DNA from: Solirubrobacterales bacterium
GTDB taxonomy: Bacteria; Actinomycetota; Thermoleophilia; Solirubrobacterales; 70-9
Length of the DNA stretch: 64,000 nt
Reading direction: 5' to 3'
Assembly (NCBI GenBank): GCA_017882505.1
Contig: JADGPJ010000003.1
Location: 1-64,000 of the forward strand
Shown here: positions 51,113 through 60,987 of the stretch, piece by piece
How the letters are laid out: each line of letters starts with the position of its first letter
Numbering within the stretch: the stretch's first letter is position 1
Program-made: the position numbers and the translations under genes
Notes under the pieces: generated by a model
Seen by the model: the letters and a program-made list of their open reading frames with translations, nothing else
The model's database searches: none
Told to the model about the DNA's origin: nothing

Positions 51113-53260
51113 TCAGGCCTCCTTGTTCTCGAGGTGGAAGATGCCGTGCTCGTCGAGCCAGGCCCGGCGGTCGGGCGGGATCGGGAAGGTCGTCGACTCG
51201 GCCTCGAGCACGGCCGGGCCCTCGATCGTGTGGCCGAAGCGAATGTCTTCCATCTCGTAGACGTCGGTGGTCGCGTGGCCGTCGTTCCACCAGACCTGGC
51301 GCGTCTCTTTGACGGTCGGGGCGGCGGCTTCGCGGGGCAGCGTCGGCAGCGTCGGCTGTTCGATCGGGACCGAGCCCTTGACGATCGCCTGGGCGACCAG
51401 GTAGCCGAGCTCGGGCGAGGAGGCGGCGCGGGCGTACATCCGCGTGTAGGTCGTCTCGAAGGTCTCGATCAGGTCGCGGACGTCGTCGGCCGACTCCAGC
51501 GCCGGCTTCGGCGCGTCGACCTCGATGTCGACCAGCTGGCCGTAGTACTGCATCCGCACCATGTGGGTGAAGGAGATGTCCTCGGACTTGTAGCCGGACT
51601 TGGCGAACTCGTCGCGGACGCGGTCCTCGAGCGAGCGCCAGGCCTGGGTCAGGAGGCCGCCCGCCTGCTCGCGTTCGGCGTCGTCCTGGACCGGCATCAG
51701 CGGCAGGTCGACCTGGCGGTCGAAGCGGTACTCGAACTCGGCGCAGGCACAGCCGAAGGCGGAGAAGCCCGCCGCCCACTCGGGCACCAGCACCTGCTGG
51801 TAGGGGACGCCGCTGGTGTAGCCGGCGACGTGCAGCGGGCCGCCGCCGCCGTAGCAGAGCAGGGTGTAGTCGGCGGGGCTGTAGCCCTTGCCGAGGATGC
51901 GGCCGACGGCCTCGTTGCGGAGCGAGGTCTCGAACAGCTCGATCACTCCCGAAGCCGCCTCCTCGACGCCGAGCCCGAGCGGGTCGGCGACCTGGCGCTT
52001 GACCTCGGCCCGGGCGCGCTCGACGTCGAGCTGGACCTGGCCGCCGAGGAAGTACTCGGGGTTGAGCCGGCCGAGCACGAGGTTGAGGTCGGTGATCGAG
52101 ACCGTTTCCACCCCGCCCTCGGGCCAGGCGGTGCCGATCATCGCCCCTGCGGAGTCGGGCCCGATCTCGGGCCGGCGCGCGTTGGGGTCGATGCGGACGA
52201 AGGAGCCGCAGCCGGAGCCGACCGAGTCGATCTGGACCAGCGGCATGTTGAGCAGGAATTTCGCGATGTCCGGGGTCGTCGTCACCTCGTAGCGCTTGCC
52301 GGTAAGCAGCGCGATGTCGAACGAGGTGCCGCCGATGTCGGTGCAGAGCACGTTGTTGAGGTCGATCCGGTCGGCCAGGTAGCGGGCGCCGACGACGCCG
52401 CCGATCGGGCCGGAGACGAGCGTCGTCGCCAGCTGGTCGGCGTCGATCGAGATCGTGCCGCCGTGGGACGCCATCACCCTCAGCTCGAAGGCGGCGCCGC
52501 GCTCCTTGGTGCGGTCGCGGACGGCGCGCAGGGTGCCGCGCGAGGGCTCGGCGGCGTAGGCCTCGATCACGGTCGTGTTCAGCCGCGGGAAGTCGCGGCG
52601 CGAGGGGTAGAGGTCGCTGGAGACGAAGACCGGGCAGTCGCCGTTGACGCTGCGTTTCGCCTTCTCCTCCTCGACGATCTCGCGCACCCGCTGCTCGTGA
52701 GCTGGGTTGCGGTAGCTGAAGATCAGCGAGATGACGATGCCCTCGACGCCGTCGTCGAGCAGCGCGTTGACCGCCTCGCGGGCGTCCTCGTCGCGCAGCT
52801 GCAGGACCTCTTTGCCGAAGAGGTCGATGCGGCCGCGGACACCGTGGACGCGGTCGCGCGGGATCAGCGGGTCGTTGTGATGGTGGGTGGCGATATGGAG
52901 GCGGTCGGCGTAGGAGTAGCCGAGGTAGGTCTGGATGCCGCGCTCCATCTGCAGCGAGTCCTCCTGGCCGGCGGTGACCAGGGCGCCGACGCGGCGGCCC
53001 TTGCGGCTGAGCAGCCGGTTCAGCATCGCGGTGCCGCTGAAGACGGCGGACTGGATCCGCGGGAAGCCCTCCTCCGGAGTCGAGTCCCACTGGCGGAACG
53101 CGTCCTCGGCGGAGCTCATCAGCCCCACGGACTCGTCCTGCGGGGTCGTCTGTGCCTTGCCGACGATGAAGCTGCCCTCGTCGTCGACTATGAACGTGTC
53201 GGTCATCGTGCCGCCAGCGTCAATCGCCAGCACGCGCGGATCGTGCTCTCTCTTTCCCAT
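51113..53260 (-). CDS. acetone carboxylase-like beta (HyuA) subunit
   Basis: LAIDAGGTMTDTFIVDDEGSFIVGKAQTTPQDESVGL, MASHGGTISIDADQLATTLVSGPIGGVVGARYL, DIGGTSFDIALLTG, FSAFGCACAEFEYRFD. Confidence 0.88.
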   Translation of the reverse strand: MGKREHDPRVLAIDAGGTMTDTFIVDDEGSFIVGKAQTTPQDESVGLMSSAEDAFRQWDSTPEEGFPRIQSAVFSGTAMLNRLLSRKGRRVGALVTAGQEDSLQMERGIQTYLGYSYADRLHIATHHHNDPLIPRDRVHGVRGRIDLFGKEVLQLRDEDAREAVNALLDDGVEGIVISLIFSYRNPAHEQRVREIVEEEKAKRSVNGDCPVFVSSDLYPSRRDFPRLNTTVIEAYAAEPSRGTLRAVRDRTKERGAAFELRVMASHGGTISIDADQLATTLVSGPIGGVVGARYLADRIDLNNVLCTDIGGTSFDIALLTGKRYEVTTTPDIAKFLLNMPLVQIDSVGSGCGSFVRIDPNARRPEIGPDSAGAMIGTAWPEGGVETVSITDLNLVLGRLNPEYFLGGQVQLDVERARAEVKRQVADPLGLGVEEAASGVIELFETSLRNEAVGRILGKGYSPADYTLLCYGGGGPLHVAGYTSGVPYQQVLVPEWAAGFSAFGCACAEFEYRFDRQVDLPLMPVQDDAEREQAGGLLTQAWRSLEDRVRDEFAKSGYKSEDISFTHMVRMQYYGQLVDIEVDAPKPALESADDVRDLIETFETTYTRMYARAASSPELGYLVAQAIVKGSVPIEQPTLPTLPREAAAPTVKETRQVWWNDGHATTDVYEMEDIRFGHTIEGPAVLEAESTTFPIPPDRRAWLDEHGIFHLENKEA

Positions 53261-53325
53261 CAGCCGACTGTAGGTCGGCTGATCGCCGGTGTCGTCGTCC
53301 TCCCCAACCGATCTGACCGGCGCCA

Positions 53326-53344
53326 TTTGTGGTCTCGCCACAAA
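53326..53344. promoter_or_regulatory. TTTGTGG-N5-CCACAAA dyad between divergent carboxylase operon and PucR-type regulator
   Basis: Perfect 7-bp arms, spacer TCTCG; 17 bp upstream of the regulator ATG. Confidence 0.6.
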
Positions 53345-53361
53345 CTGGCTACCTTGAACCG

Positions 53362-54615
53362 ATGGCGAACGAGAGCGCGATCGCACCGCCCCACGCGAGC
53401 CGCGGCGAGATCGCCGAGATCGTCGAGAACCTCAGCGCCGAGCTCGACGAAGTCTCCGCCGCCCTCACCGACACGATCCACGAGCACCTCGACGAGCTCG
53501 ACGACGACATGCGCACCTGGACCCTGCAGAGCACGCGGGCGAACCTCGGCGTGATGGTGACGCTGATGCGCGAGGGCGCCGACCCGCGCTCGGTCGTCGC
53601 CCCGCCGGAGGCGATCGGCTACGCCAAGGAGTACGTCGTCCGCGGCCTCGACTTCGGCCTCCTCCAGCGCGCCTACCGCAGCGCCCAGGGGGTCTTCTCG
53701 GGAATGATCCTCGAACGCCTGCGCCAGGCGACCGACGATCCCGACCACCTGGCCGACGCGATGGTCTTCTTCAATGCCTGGATCTTTGCCTGGATCGAGG
53801 CGATCGAGCGCCAGCTGACCGATGTCTACATGGGCGAGCGCGAGCAGTGGGTGCGCGGCGCGGCGGCGATGCGGGCGGCCGAGGTGCGGGCGCTGCTGGG
53901 TGGCGCCCGCGTCGACGTCGCCGAGGTCAGCACCCGGCTCGGCTACGACCTCGACCGCTTCCACGTCGGCTACGTGGTCTGGAACGAGACCGCCGAGGAC
54001 GCGCCCGGCGGCGGCCACGCGCTGTTCGGCGAGATGGAGCAGGTCGCGGCCGCCGTCGCCGAGTCGCTCGGCGCCCGTTCGGCGCTGACCGTCGCCCAGG
54101 GCCGCCACCTCGCCTGCTGGGCCGGGCGCCACGAGCCCCAGCACCTCGGCGACCTCCGGGTCCCTCGCGGCGCCGGCAAGGGGATCTCGGTCGCCGCGGG
54201 GACGCCGGCGCACGGGGTCGAGGGCTTCGTCCTCAGCCACCGCGAGGCGCTGCTGGCCCGCCGTGTCGCCCAGCTGCGCGGCGACTCACGCGCCGCCCGC
54301 GTCACCTTCCCCGACCTCTCCCTGGAGGCGCTGATGGTCAACGACGTCGACGCCGCCCGGCGCTTCGCCGAGCGCGAGCTCGGCGCCCTCGCCGCCGCCG
54401 ACGACGCGACCGTGCGCCTGGCCTCGACCCTCGCCGTCTTCCTCGACGAGGGCGCCAGCTTCGTCCGCGCCGCCCGCCGCCTCGGCGTCCACACCAACAC
54501 CGTCACCTACCGCGTCCACCGCGCCGAGGAGCTGCTCGGCCACCCCGTCGGCGAGCGTCAGCTGGAGCTGCGGGTGGCGCTGCGCCTGACACGGCTGGTG
54601 CCAGCCGACGGCTAG
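53362..54615 (+). CDS. PucR/CdaR-type transcriptional regulator
   Basis: C-terminal HTH: STLAVFLDEGASFVRAARRLGVHTNTVTYRVHRAEELLGHPVGERQLELRVALRL. Confidence 0.88.
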   Translation: MANESAIAPPHASRGEIAEIVENLSAELDEVSAALTDTIHEHLDELDDDMRTWTLQSTRANLGVMVTLMREGADPRSVVAPPEAIGYAKEYVVRGLDFGLLQRAYRSAQGVFSGMILERLRQATDDPDHLADAMVFFNAWIFAWIEAIERQLTDVYMGEREQWVRGAAAMRAAEVRALLGGARVDVAEVSTRLGYDLDRFHVGYVVWNETAEDAPGGGHALFGEMEQVAAAVAESLGARSALTVAQGRHLACWAGRHEPQHLGDLRVPRGAGKGISVAAGTPAHGVEGFVLSHREALLARRVAQLRGDSRAARVTFPDLSLEALMVNDVDAARRFAERELGALAAADDATVRLASTLAVFLDEGASFVRAARRLGVHTNTVTYRVHRAEELLGHPVGERQLELRVALRLTRLVPADG

Positions 54616-54657
54616 CGCTGGAGGCCGGCCAATTCCCTGATTGCTCTCTCCGGATGC

Positions 54658-55698
54658 TCAGTCCCAGGCCACGCGCAGGAGGAGCTTTCCCATGTTGCTG
54701 CCCTCGAAGAGCCGGCCAAGGGCTTCGGGTGCCTTCTCGATGCCGCCGGGGACGATCGTCTCGTCGTAGTGGAGCTTGCCTTCGCCGAGCATGCCGGCGA
54801 GGTGGTTGATCGCCTCTTCGAAGTGCTCGACGTAGTCGAGGACGAGGAAGCCGCGAATCGTCGCCCGCTGCATGATCAGCTGGCCGACGTTGAGCAGGCC
54901 GCTGCCGCCCTCGCCGTCGTTGTAGGTGTTGTACTCGGCGATCATCCCGCAGAGCGAGATCCGGGCGCCGATGTTGAGGTGCATCAGGACCTCGTCCATG
55001 ATCGGGCCGCCGACGCTCTCGAAGTCGACGTCGACGCCGTCGGGCGTCGCCGCGGCGAGCTGCTCGCGCCAGTCGTCGGCGCGGTGGTCGACGCAGGCGT
55101 CGTAGCCGAGCTTCTCGACCGCGTGGCGGCACTTCTCCGGACCTCCGGCGACGCCGACTACGCGGGCGCCGCGCTGCTTGGCGATCTGGCCGGCGATCGA
55201 GCCGACGGCGCCGCAGGCGGCGGAGATCACGATCGTCTCGCCCTCCTTCAGCTCGGAGAGCTGGATCCCCTGGTAGGCGGTGATCCCGGTGTGGCCGAGC
55301 GCCCCGAGGAAGGCCGAGAGCGGCGCCGGCAGCGGGTCCGGGAGCACGGTCAGCGGCGCCTCCAGCAGGTTGTCGTCGGCGAGGCAGAGCTCCTGCCAGC
55401 CGAGGAAGCCGTTGACGATCGCCCCGACCGGCATGTCGTCGCGGCGGGAGGCGATCACCTCACCGACGCCGAGCCCGCGCATCACCGCGCCGAGCGGGAC
55501 CGCCGGCATGTAGCCGCGGATGTCGCTCATCCAGATCCGGTTGGTCGGGTCGAGGGAAAGCAGCTCGGTGCGGACCAGCGCCTGCCCGTCGGTGAGCTCG
55601 GGAACCTCCTCCTCGACCAGCTCGAGGTCGCCGTCGGCGAGGTTGCCGTTGGGTCGCTTGCGAAGGCGGAACGCGCGGTTGACGGTCGTCTCTGACAT
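54658..55698 (-). CDS. NADP-dependent oxidoreductase (MDR, leukotriene B4 dehydrogenase-like)
   Basis: VISAACGAVGSIAGQIAKQRGARVVGVAGGPEKC; LLSLDPTNRIWMSD. Confidence 0.9.
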   Translation of the reverse strand: MSETTVNRAFRLRKRPNGNLADGDLELVEEEVPELTDGQALVRTELLSLDPTNRIWMSDIRGYMPAVPLGAVMRGLGVGEVIASRRDDMPVGAIVNGFLGWQELCLADDNLLEAPLTVLPDPLPAPLSAFLGALGHTGITAYQGIQLSELKEGETIVISAACGAVGSIAGQIAKQRGARVVGVAGGPEKCRHAVEKLGYDACVDHRADDWREQLAAATPDGVDVDFESVGGPIMDEVLMHLNIGARISLCGMIAEYNTYNDGEGGSGLLNVGQLIMQRATIRGFLVLDYVEHFEEAINHLAGMLGEGKLHYDETIVPGGIEKAPEALGRLFEGSNMGKLLLRVAWD

Positions 55699-55742
55699 CT
55701 CTCAGCTCTCCTCGAATTGGGTGGCTTCTGCGGGCGCCTGGT

Positions 55743-57200
55743 TCATCGGTTCAGTTCGATCGCCCAGCGCTCGGTGGCGACGCGTACGTAGGGGGACTGC
55801 GTGGTGCGGATCAAGTTGCGGAGCTCGTCGACCTCGGGCGCGAGTAGCGGGTAGTCGCGCTTGACCGGCCCGGCCGCCTGCATCGCGGCGATGTCGGACT
55901 CGGGGATCAGTGCCCTGAGGATCAGCAGGTCGTCTTCGCCGGGACCGGTTCCGTGGCGGGCGCGCAGCTCCTCCAGGGTCGGCTGTTCGGGCGGGTTGGC
56001 GACGACGCGGGCGGCGTTGTCGGCGCTCATGATCCGGTTGAGGACCTCGGGGTCGATCGGCGCCGGCGGCTCGCCGTAATGGCCGGCGGTGTAGGCGACG
56101 ACCTGGTCGGGGACGAGCTTGTAGCGATCGCCGCTGACGACGTTGAGCACGGCCTGGGTGCCGACCAGCTGGCTCAGCGGCGTCGCCATCACCGGCCAGC
56201 CGAGCTCGCGCCGGACGTCGGCGATCTCGGCCAGGACCTCGTTCAGGCGATGGGTCATCCCGTGCTGCTCGAGCTGGGCTTTGAGCGTCCCGACCATCCC
56301 GCCCGGGATCTGGTGGGTGACGTTGAAGAGGTCGTACTCGCTGACCTGGTCGACCAGGTGCCCGGCCGCCCTGCCGACGGCGCGGAAGTGCTCGTCGACC
56401 GGCGCCAGCAGCGAGGTGTCGAGCGAGTGATCCCAGCCCATCAGCTCGAGGTTGCGGACGACGCTCTCGGTCGAGGGGACCGAGGGTCCGTTCGACATCG
56501 AGCGGGCCGCCGTGTGCAGGACCTTGACCCCGTGCTTGACCGCTTCGACGTAGGTCAGGCCGGAGGTGCCCATCAGGTTGTTGGCGTGGATCTCGACCGG
56601 CTTCGGCGCCGCCGCGGCGACGATCTTCGGCAGCAGCTCGCGCAGGCGCTCGACTTCGAGCACACCGGCGGTGTCGTAGAAGAGGACACCGTCGATCTCC
56701 GGCACGGCGGCGATCTCGGCCGCTTTCGCCGCCAGGTACTCGTCGGTGTGGACCGGGGAGATCGTGTAGAAGACGGTGCCGACGACCTCGGAGCCGTACT
56801 CCTTGGCGACCCGGGCCAGGCGGGCGAAGTTGTCGATCCCGTAGAGGACGTCGTAGATCCAGTAGGAGCGGACGCCGTGCTCGTTCAGGCGCCGCATCCA
56901 GAGGTCCATCAGGGCATCGGGGGAGACCCCGAAGGAGATGCAGGCGTTGGCCCGCATGCCGCCCCGCATCGGCGTCCGGTGGATCGCGGCGCGCAGCAGG
57001 TCGAGGCCTTCCCAGGGGTTCTCCCGCTTGTACTTGAGCAGCACCTCCATGTGGGAGCTGCCGGCGAAGTCGATGACGCTGAAGCCGGTGCGGTCGAGGA
57101 GGTCGGCGACGGGCAGCGCCATGCCCGCCTGCATCCGCATCCCCCAGAGGCTCTGCTGGCCGTCGCGCAGGGTCGAGTCGAGGATCTCAACGCTGGGCAT
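55743..57200 (-). CDS. biotin-type carboxyltransferase / HMGL-like (OadA / pyruvate carboxylase B-like), no biotin domain
   Basis: LDSTLRDGQQSLWGMRMQAGMALPVADLLDRTGF; NVTHQIPGGMVGTLKAQLEQHG; ends without an M-K-M biotinylation motif. Confidence 0.8.
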   Translation of the reverse strand: MPSVEILDSTLRDGQQSLWGMRMQAGMALPVADLLDRTGFSVIDFAGSSHMEVLLKYKRENPWEGLDLLRAAIHRTPMRGGMRANACISFGVSPDALMDLWMRRLNEHGVRSYWIYDVLYGIDNFARLARVAKEYGSEVVGTVFYTISPVHTDEYLAAKAAEIAAVPEIDGVLFYDTAGVLEVERLRELLPKIVAAAAPKPVEIHANNLMGTSGLTYVEAVKHGVKVLHTAARSMSNGPSVPSTESVVRNLELMGWDHSLDTSLLAPVDEHFRAVGRAAGHLVDQVSEYDLFNVTHQIPGGMVGTLKAQLEQHGMTHRLNEVLAEIADVRRELGWPVMATPLSQLVGTQAVLNVVSGDRYKLVPDQVVAYTAGHYGEPPAPIDPEVLNRIMSADNAARVVANPPEQPTLEELRARHGTGPGEDDLLILRALIPESDIAAMQAAGPVKRDYPLLAPEVDELRNLIRTTQSPYVRVATERWAIELNR

Positions 57201-58722
57201 GCGCGCTCCCGGCCGCCAGCTCGCGCAGCTGGCCCTTGAGCACCTTGCCGGCGGGGTTGCGCGGCAGCTCGGCGACGACGTTGTAGGAGCGCGGTCGCTT
57301 GTGGCGCGCGATCGAGTCGAGGCAGCGCCGGTCGAGCGCCGCCTCGTCGACCTCGGCGTCGGCGGCGGGGACGACGAAGGCGACGATCAGCTCGCCCCAC
57401 TCGGGGTCCTCGACGCCGACGACGGCGACCTCGGCGACGGCCGGGTCGAGGTCGATCACGTCCTCGACCTCGCGCGGGTAGACGTTGTAGCCGCCGGTGA
57501 TGATCACGTCCTTGGCGCGGTCGACGAGGGTGAGACGCCCCTGCCCGTCGAAGCGCCCGAGGTCACCGGTGTGCAGGCAGCCGCCGCGCAGCGTCTGCGC
57601 GGTCGCCTCGGGCATGTCGAGGTAGCCCGCCATCACGGTCGGGCCGTCGACGACGACCTCCCCCACCTCCCCCGTGGGAAGCTCGCGGTCGTCCTCGTCG
57701 ACGACGCGGACGATCAGCCCGACCCTGGCGACACCGACCGAGCGCAGGGCCTCCTCGTCGCCGGCCTCAACCGCGGCGCCGATCGCCGCCTTGCCGTTGG
57801 CGGTGATCGTGCAGGGCGACTCGCCCTGGCCGTAGCCGTTCCAGACGACCGGGCCGAGGGCGCGCACGGCGTCGCGCAGGTCGGCGGGCAGCAGCGGCGC
57901 GGCGCCGGCGATGATCGTCCCGATCCTCCCGGCGGCCTCGCCCGCGCGAGGGTGGGCCGAGAGCCGGCGCAGCAGCGTCGGCGGCACGAAGAAGGTCGAG
58001 CGCCGCCCGGTGGCGAGGAGGTCGAAGAGCTCGTCGGCGTCGAAGCCGCCCGAGGGAGGCAGCACCTGCGCGGCGCCGCGGCAGAGGAAGGGCAGCGACA
58101 TCAGGCCGGAGGCGTGGCTGAGGGCGGCGACGTGGATCATCGAGTCCTCGGGCGTCACCGTGGCGGCGTCGGCGAGGTAGGCGGCCGTCATCGCGAAGAG
58201 GTTGTGGTGGCTGAGCCGGGCGCCCTTGGGCTTGCCGGTGGTGCCGGAGGTGAAGAACGTCCAGGCGTCGTCGGTCGCCGCCCGAGCCACCGGCGCGATC
58301 GGCTCCGGCGCCAGCAGCGCCGCGTCCTCGTCCTCGCCGAAGACGACGACCGGAACCTCGACCTCGGCCACCAGGTCGGCGGCGACGTCGGCGGTCGAGA
58401 AGCAGAGCTTGGCGTGGCCGCGGTCGACGATGTCGGCCGCCTCGCGCGCGTGCAGGCGGCTGGAGATCGGCACCGCGACCCCGCCCGCGTGCCAGATCGA
58501 GAACAGGCTCTCAATGTAGGCGGTGTGGTTGGAGGCGAAGAGCGCGACCGCATCGCCGGCGCCGACACCGTGGCGATCACGCAGGCCCGCCGCCCGCCTT
58601 GCCACCGCCTCGGCCAGCTCGCCCCAGCTGCGCTCAGGGCGATCGCCGACCAGGATCGCGGCTTCGTCCGCGGCCCAGTGGGCGGGGCCGTCGAGCAGCC
58701 CGGCGAGGTTCGCGCCGTACAT
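57187..58722 (-). CDS. acyl-CoA synthetase (AMP-forming, class I adenylate-forming)
   Basis: TFFTSGTTGKPKGARLSHHNLF, GYGQGES, HTGDLGRFDGQGRLTLVDRAKDVIITGGYNVYPREVE. Confidence 0.92.
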   Translation of the reverse strand: MYGANLAGLLDGPAHWAADEAAILVGDRPERSWGELAEAVARRAAGLRDRHGVGAGDAVALFASNHTAYIESLFSIWHAGGVAVPISSRLHAREAADIVDRGHAKLCFSTADVAADLVAEVEVPVVVFGEDEDAALLAPEPIAPVARAATDDAWTFFTSGTTGKPKGARLSHHNLFAMTAAYLADAATVTPEDSMIHVAALSHASGLMSLPFLCRGAAQVLPPSGGFDADELFDLLATGRRSTFFVPPTLLRRLSAHPRAGEAAGRIGTIIAGAAPLLPADLRDAVRALGPVVWNGYGQGESPCTITANGKAAIGAAVEAGDEEALRSVGVARVGLIVRVVDEDDRELPTGEVGEVVVDGPTVMAGYLDMPEATAQTLRGGCLHTGDLGRFDGQGRLTLVDRAKDVIITGGYNVYPREVEDVIDLDPAVAEVAVVGVEDPEWGELIVAFVVPAADAEVDEAALDRRCLDSIARHKRPRSYNVVAELPRNPAGKVLKGQLRELAAGSAHAQR

Positions 58723-58766
58723 CGATCGCGTCCTCTCGCCGGACCGCTCGCGCGGGCCCGCCGCCG

Positions 58767-60257
58767 TCAGCTCCCCGAGTTGCTCGTCGCCGCCGCCAGC
58801 TCGGCGGCCTGCGGGGCATCGGGATGGTTCTTGGCCCAGACGTCGTCGTCGTAGTGGCGCAGGTCGAACGCCTTCGAGTGGAACGCCTTGGCGGCCGCGT
58901 TGCACTCGTCCTGGGTCAGCTTGCCCTGGGTCGTGGTCCACTTCGCCGTTTTCGCCGGCAGCGAGGTGCTGCCCGCCTCGATCGGCCCGACGCCCGCGGT
59001 CCACTCGTCGTCGGCCAGCACCGAGTAGGGGATCGGGGTCCACATCTCGGACCGCTCACCCGAGTAGCGGGCCATCCGGTGCGGGCTGCGGTTCTGCGAG
59101 GTCAGCGTGATCAGGCCGACCAACTCGGCGATCGCCGAGTTGCCGTACTCGTCGTTCATCAGCGGCTTGAAGCGCTGGGTGCGCTCGTCGACGAGCATCC
59201 AGTCGTCCTGCTCGTAGACGCCGGCGAAGTGGGCGACGTCTTTGAGGGTCCCGTAGTAGACGAGGAGCCCCGCGTCGATCATCTGCTCGCGGCTCCAGCC
59301 GGCCATCATCTTCCACATCGTCGCGGTCGCCGACTCCATCTTCGCCCGCTGGTCGTCGAGGTAGTCGGCGAGCTCGGAGGCGCTGTCCATGTGGACCGGG
59401 ATGTACCCGTCGGAGAGGAAGTCGGAGGCGTAGACCCCGAGCGAGACCAGGTTGTCGTTGTTGTAGGACGGTTCGGCCTCGAAGCTGCCCCAGTCGTCGA
59501 CCATGTTGAAGTGGGTGTCCTTCATGGTCACCGTGATCGTCAGGTTGTTGTGCTCGATCTCGCCCGCCACCCCGTCCATCCACGGGTAGTCGCACTCGGA
59601 GAGGTCGAGGGCATCGCGGACGAGCATCTCGTTGCCGTCCTTGGTCTTGTACGGGCCGTGGTTGCAGAAGCTCAGCCGGCACTCGCAGTGGCTGAGGAAG
59701 CCGTAGGCGGAGACCGCCGCCATGAAGCGGGTGAAGGCGGTGTGGAGCTTGTCGCCGGACGTGACGCCGATCGCGGCGTCTTCGAAGGCCTCGGTCTGGC
59801 GGGCGGTGTGGATCTGGTCTTTGTGGTTGCCGTCGCTCGGCATGATGTGCGCCTCGGAGCGGTGGTAGGCGAGGTTGAGGCGCCGCGTGAAGTCGAGCAC
59901 GTCCATCATGTCTTCGACCGCGTCGGTCGGCTTCAGGATCCCCATGTCCAGCAGCCACTGATGACCGCCGAGGTAGAACTGGGTGGCCACGTCCATCGTG
60001 ATCGTGTTGACGTAGCTGCCGACCTGGCGGGCGCGGTCGGCGATCTCCTCCGCCGGCATCGCCGCGTCGATCTTGCGCACCAGCTCCGGGTAGCGGTACC
60101 AGGCGTTGTAGTAGGAGAGCGCGATGTAGGGGTTGACGGGGAAGAGTTTCGACTCCTGAACGGTGCGCGTCGTGCACTGGAAGTAGAAGGAGTCGGCGAG
60201 CTTCTGGATGTAGGTGTTGACATCCAGCACGTCCACGTAACTGCGTTTGATCGGCAT
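58767..60257 (-). CDS. protein of unrecognised family, 496 aa, in dikinase operon
   Basis: Long ORF, operonic, no family I recognise; HCECRLSFCNHGPY and AYHRSEAHIMPSDGNHKDQIH segments rich in His/Cys. Confidence 0.8.
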   Translation of the reverse strand: MPIKRSYVDVLDVNTYIQKLADSFYFQCTTRTVQESKLFPVNPYIALSYYNAWYRYPELVRKIDAAMPAEEIADRARQVGSYVNTITMDVATQFYLGGHQWLLDMGILKPTDAVEDMMDVLDFTRRLNLAYHRSEAHIMPSDGNHKDQIHTARQTEAFEDAAIGVTSGDKLHTAFTRFMAAVSAYGFLSHCECRLSFCNHGPYKTKDGNEMLVRDALDLSECDYPWMDGVAGEIEHNNLTITVTMKDTHFNMVDDWGSFEAEPSYNNDNLVSLGVYASDFLSDGYIPVHMDSASELADYLDDQRAKMESATATMWKMMAGWSREQMIDAGLLVYYGTLKDVAHFAGVYEQDDWMLVDERTQRFKPLMNDEYGNSAIAELVGLITLTSQNRSPHRMARYSGERSEMWTPIPYSVLADDEWTAGVGPIEAGSTSLPAKTAKWTTTQGKLTQDECNAAAKAFHSKAFDLRHYDDDVWAKNHPDAPQAAELAAATSNSGS

Positions 60258-60267
60258 CTGATTCCCC

Positions 60268-60987
60268 CTAGGAGATCTTGATAATCCGGGCGCGATGACC
60301 GCTCGCGCTCTCGGCGTCGGCGTAGGCGTCGGCGGCGGGCTTGGAGTACTCGACGGTGACCTCGTCGCCGTCGGCGAGCCCGTCCAGCGTCGCGTTCATC
60401 AGGCACGGCACGTTGTACTCGCGGGTGAGGATCCCGAGGTGCGAGCGGACCGTGCCCCCCATGCAGACGACGGCCTTGAAGTCGCCGAGGATCGGCGCGG
60501 TCAGGGTGCCGCCGGAGTCGTCGATGATCGCCACCGTGTTCTCGGGCACGCCGCCGGTCAGCATCTCCATCACCCTGTCGACGTCGGAGATGTAGCGGGC
60601 GGTGCCGGTGACGTCGGCGGGAGCCTTGAAGACGTTGTCGCCGTGGCCGACGATCGGCCGCCCCTGCTCGTCGGACTCGTTCTCGCCGGTGTTGGCGATG
60701 CCCGCCAGCGGTTTGTATTTGTCGGGCTCCTCCTTGAGCGAGATCGTCGCCGAGACGTCGAACTTGTAGCCCTCGGCGAGCAGCGCCGCCTCGATCTTCT
60801 CGAAGTCCTCGCGGGTGGGCTCCAGCGAGCCGTCTTCGACCGCCTGCTCCCACGTCTTGCCGCTGGCGGCGAAGCGCTCGGCGACAAGGGCCCTGATCGC
60901 GCCGTGGTACTTCTCGACCGTGGGCGTCGCCGACTCGCGGGCCCAGATGTCCGGGTACGGCCTTGCGGCCGCGTCTGAATCGCTCAC
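60268..60987 (-). CDS. stand-alone PEP-utilising-enzyme mobile (phosphohistidine swivel) domain protein
   Basis: GDFKAVVCMGGTVRSHLGILTREYNVPCLMNATLDGLADGDEVTVEYS; GTG start overlaps the preceding stop (GTGA). Confidence 0.8.
   Translation of the reverse strand: MSDSDAAARPYPDIWARESATPTVEKYHGAIRALVAERFAASGKTWEQAVEDGSLEPTREDFEKIEAALLAEGYKFDVSATISLKEEPDKYKPLAGIANTGENESDEQGRPIVGHGDNVFKAPADVTGTARYISDVDRVMEMLTGGVPENTVAIIDDSGGTLTAPILGDFKAVVCMGGTVRSHLGILTREYNVPCLMNATLDGLADGDEVTVEYSKPAADAYADAESASGHRARIIKIS

Noticed and set aside
48175-51312. 1045-aa plus-strand ORF
   Set aside because: Antisense to the well-supported HyuB-gamma gene; V/D/R/A-rich high-GC shadow ORF without recognisable motifs.
51005-53554. 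849-aa plus-strand ORF
   Set aside because: Antisense to the HyuA-like gene; shadow ORF.
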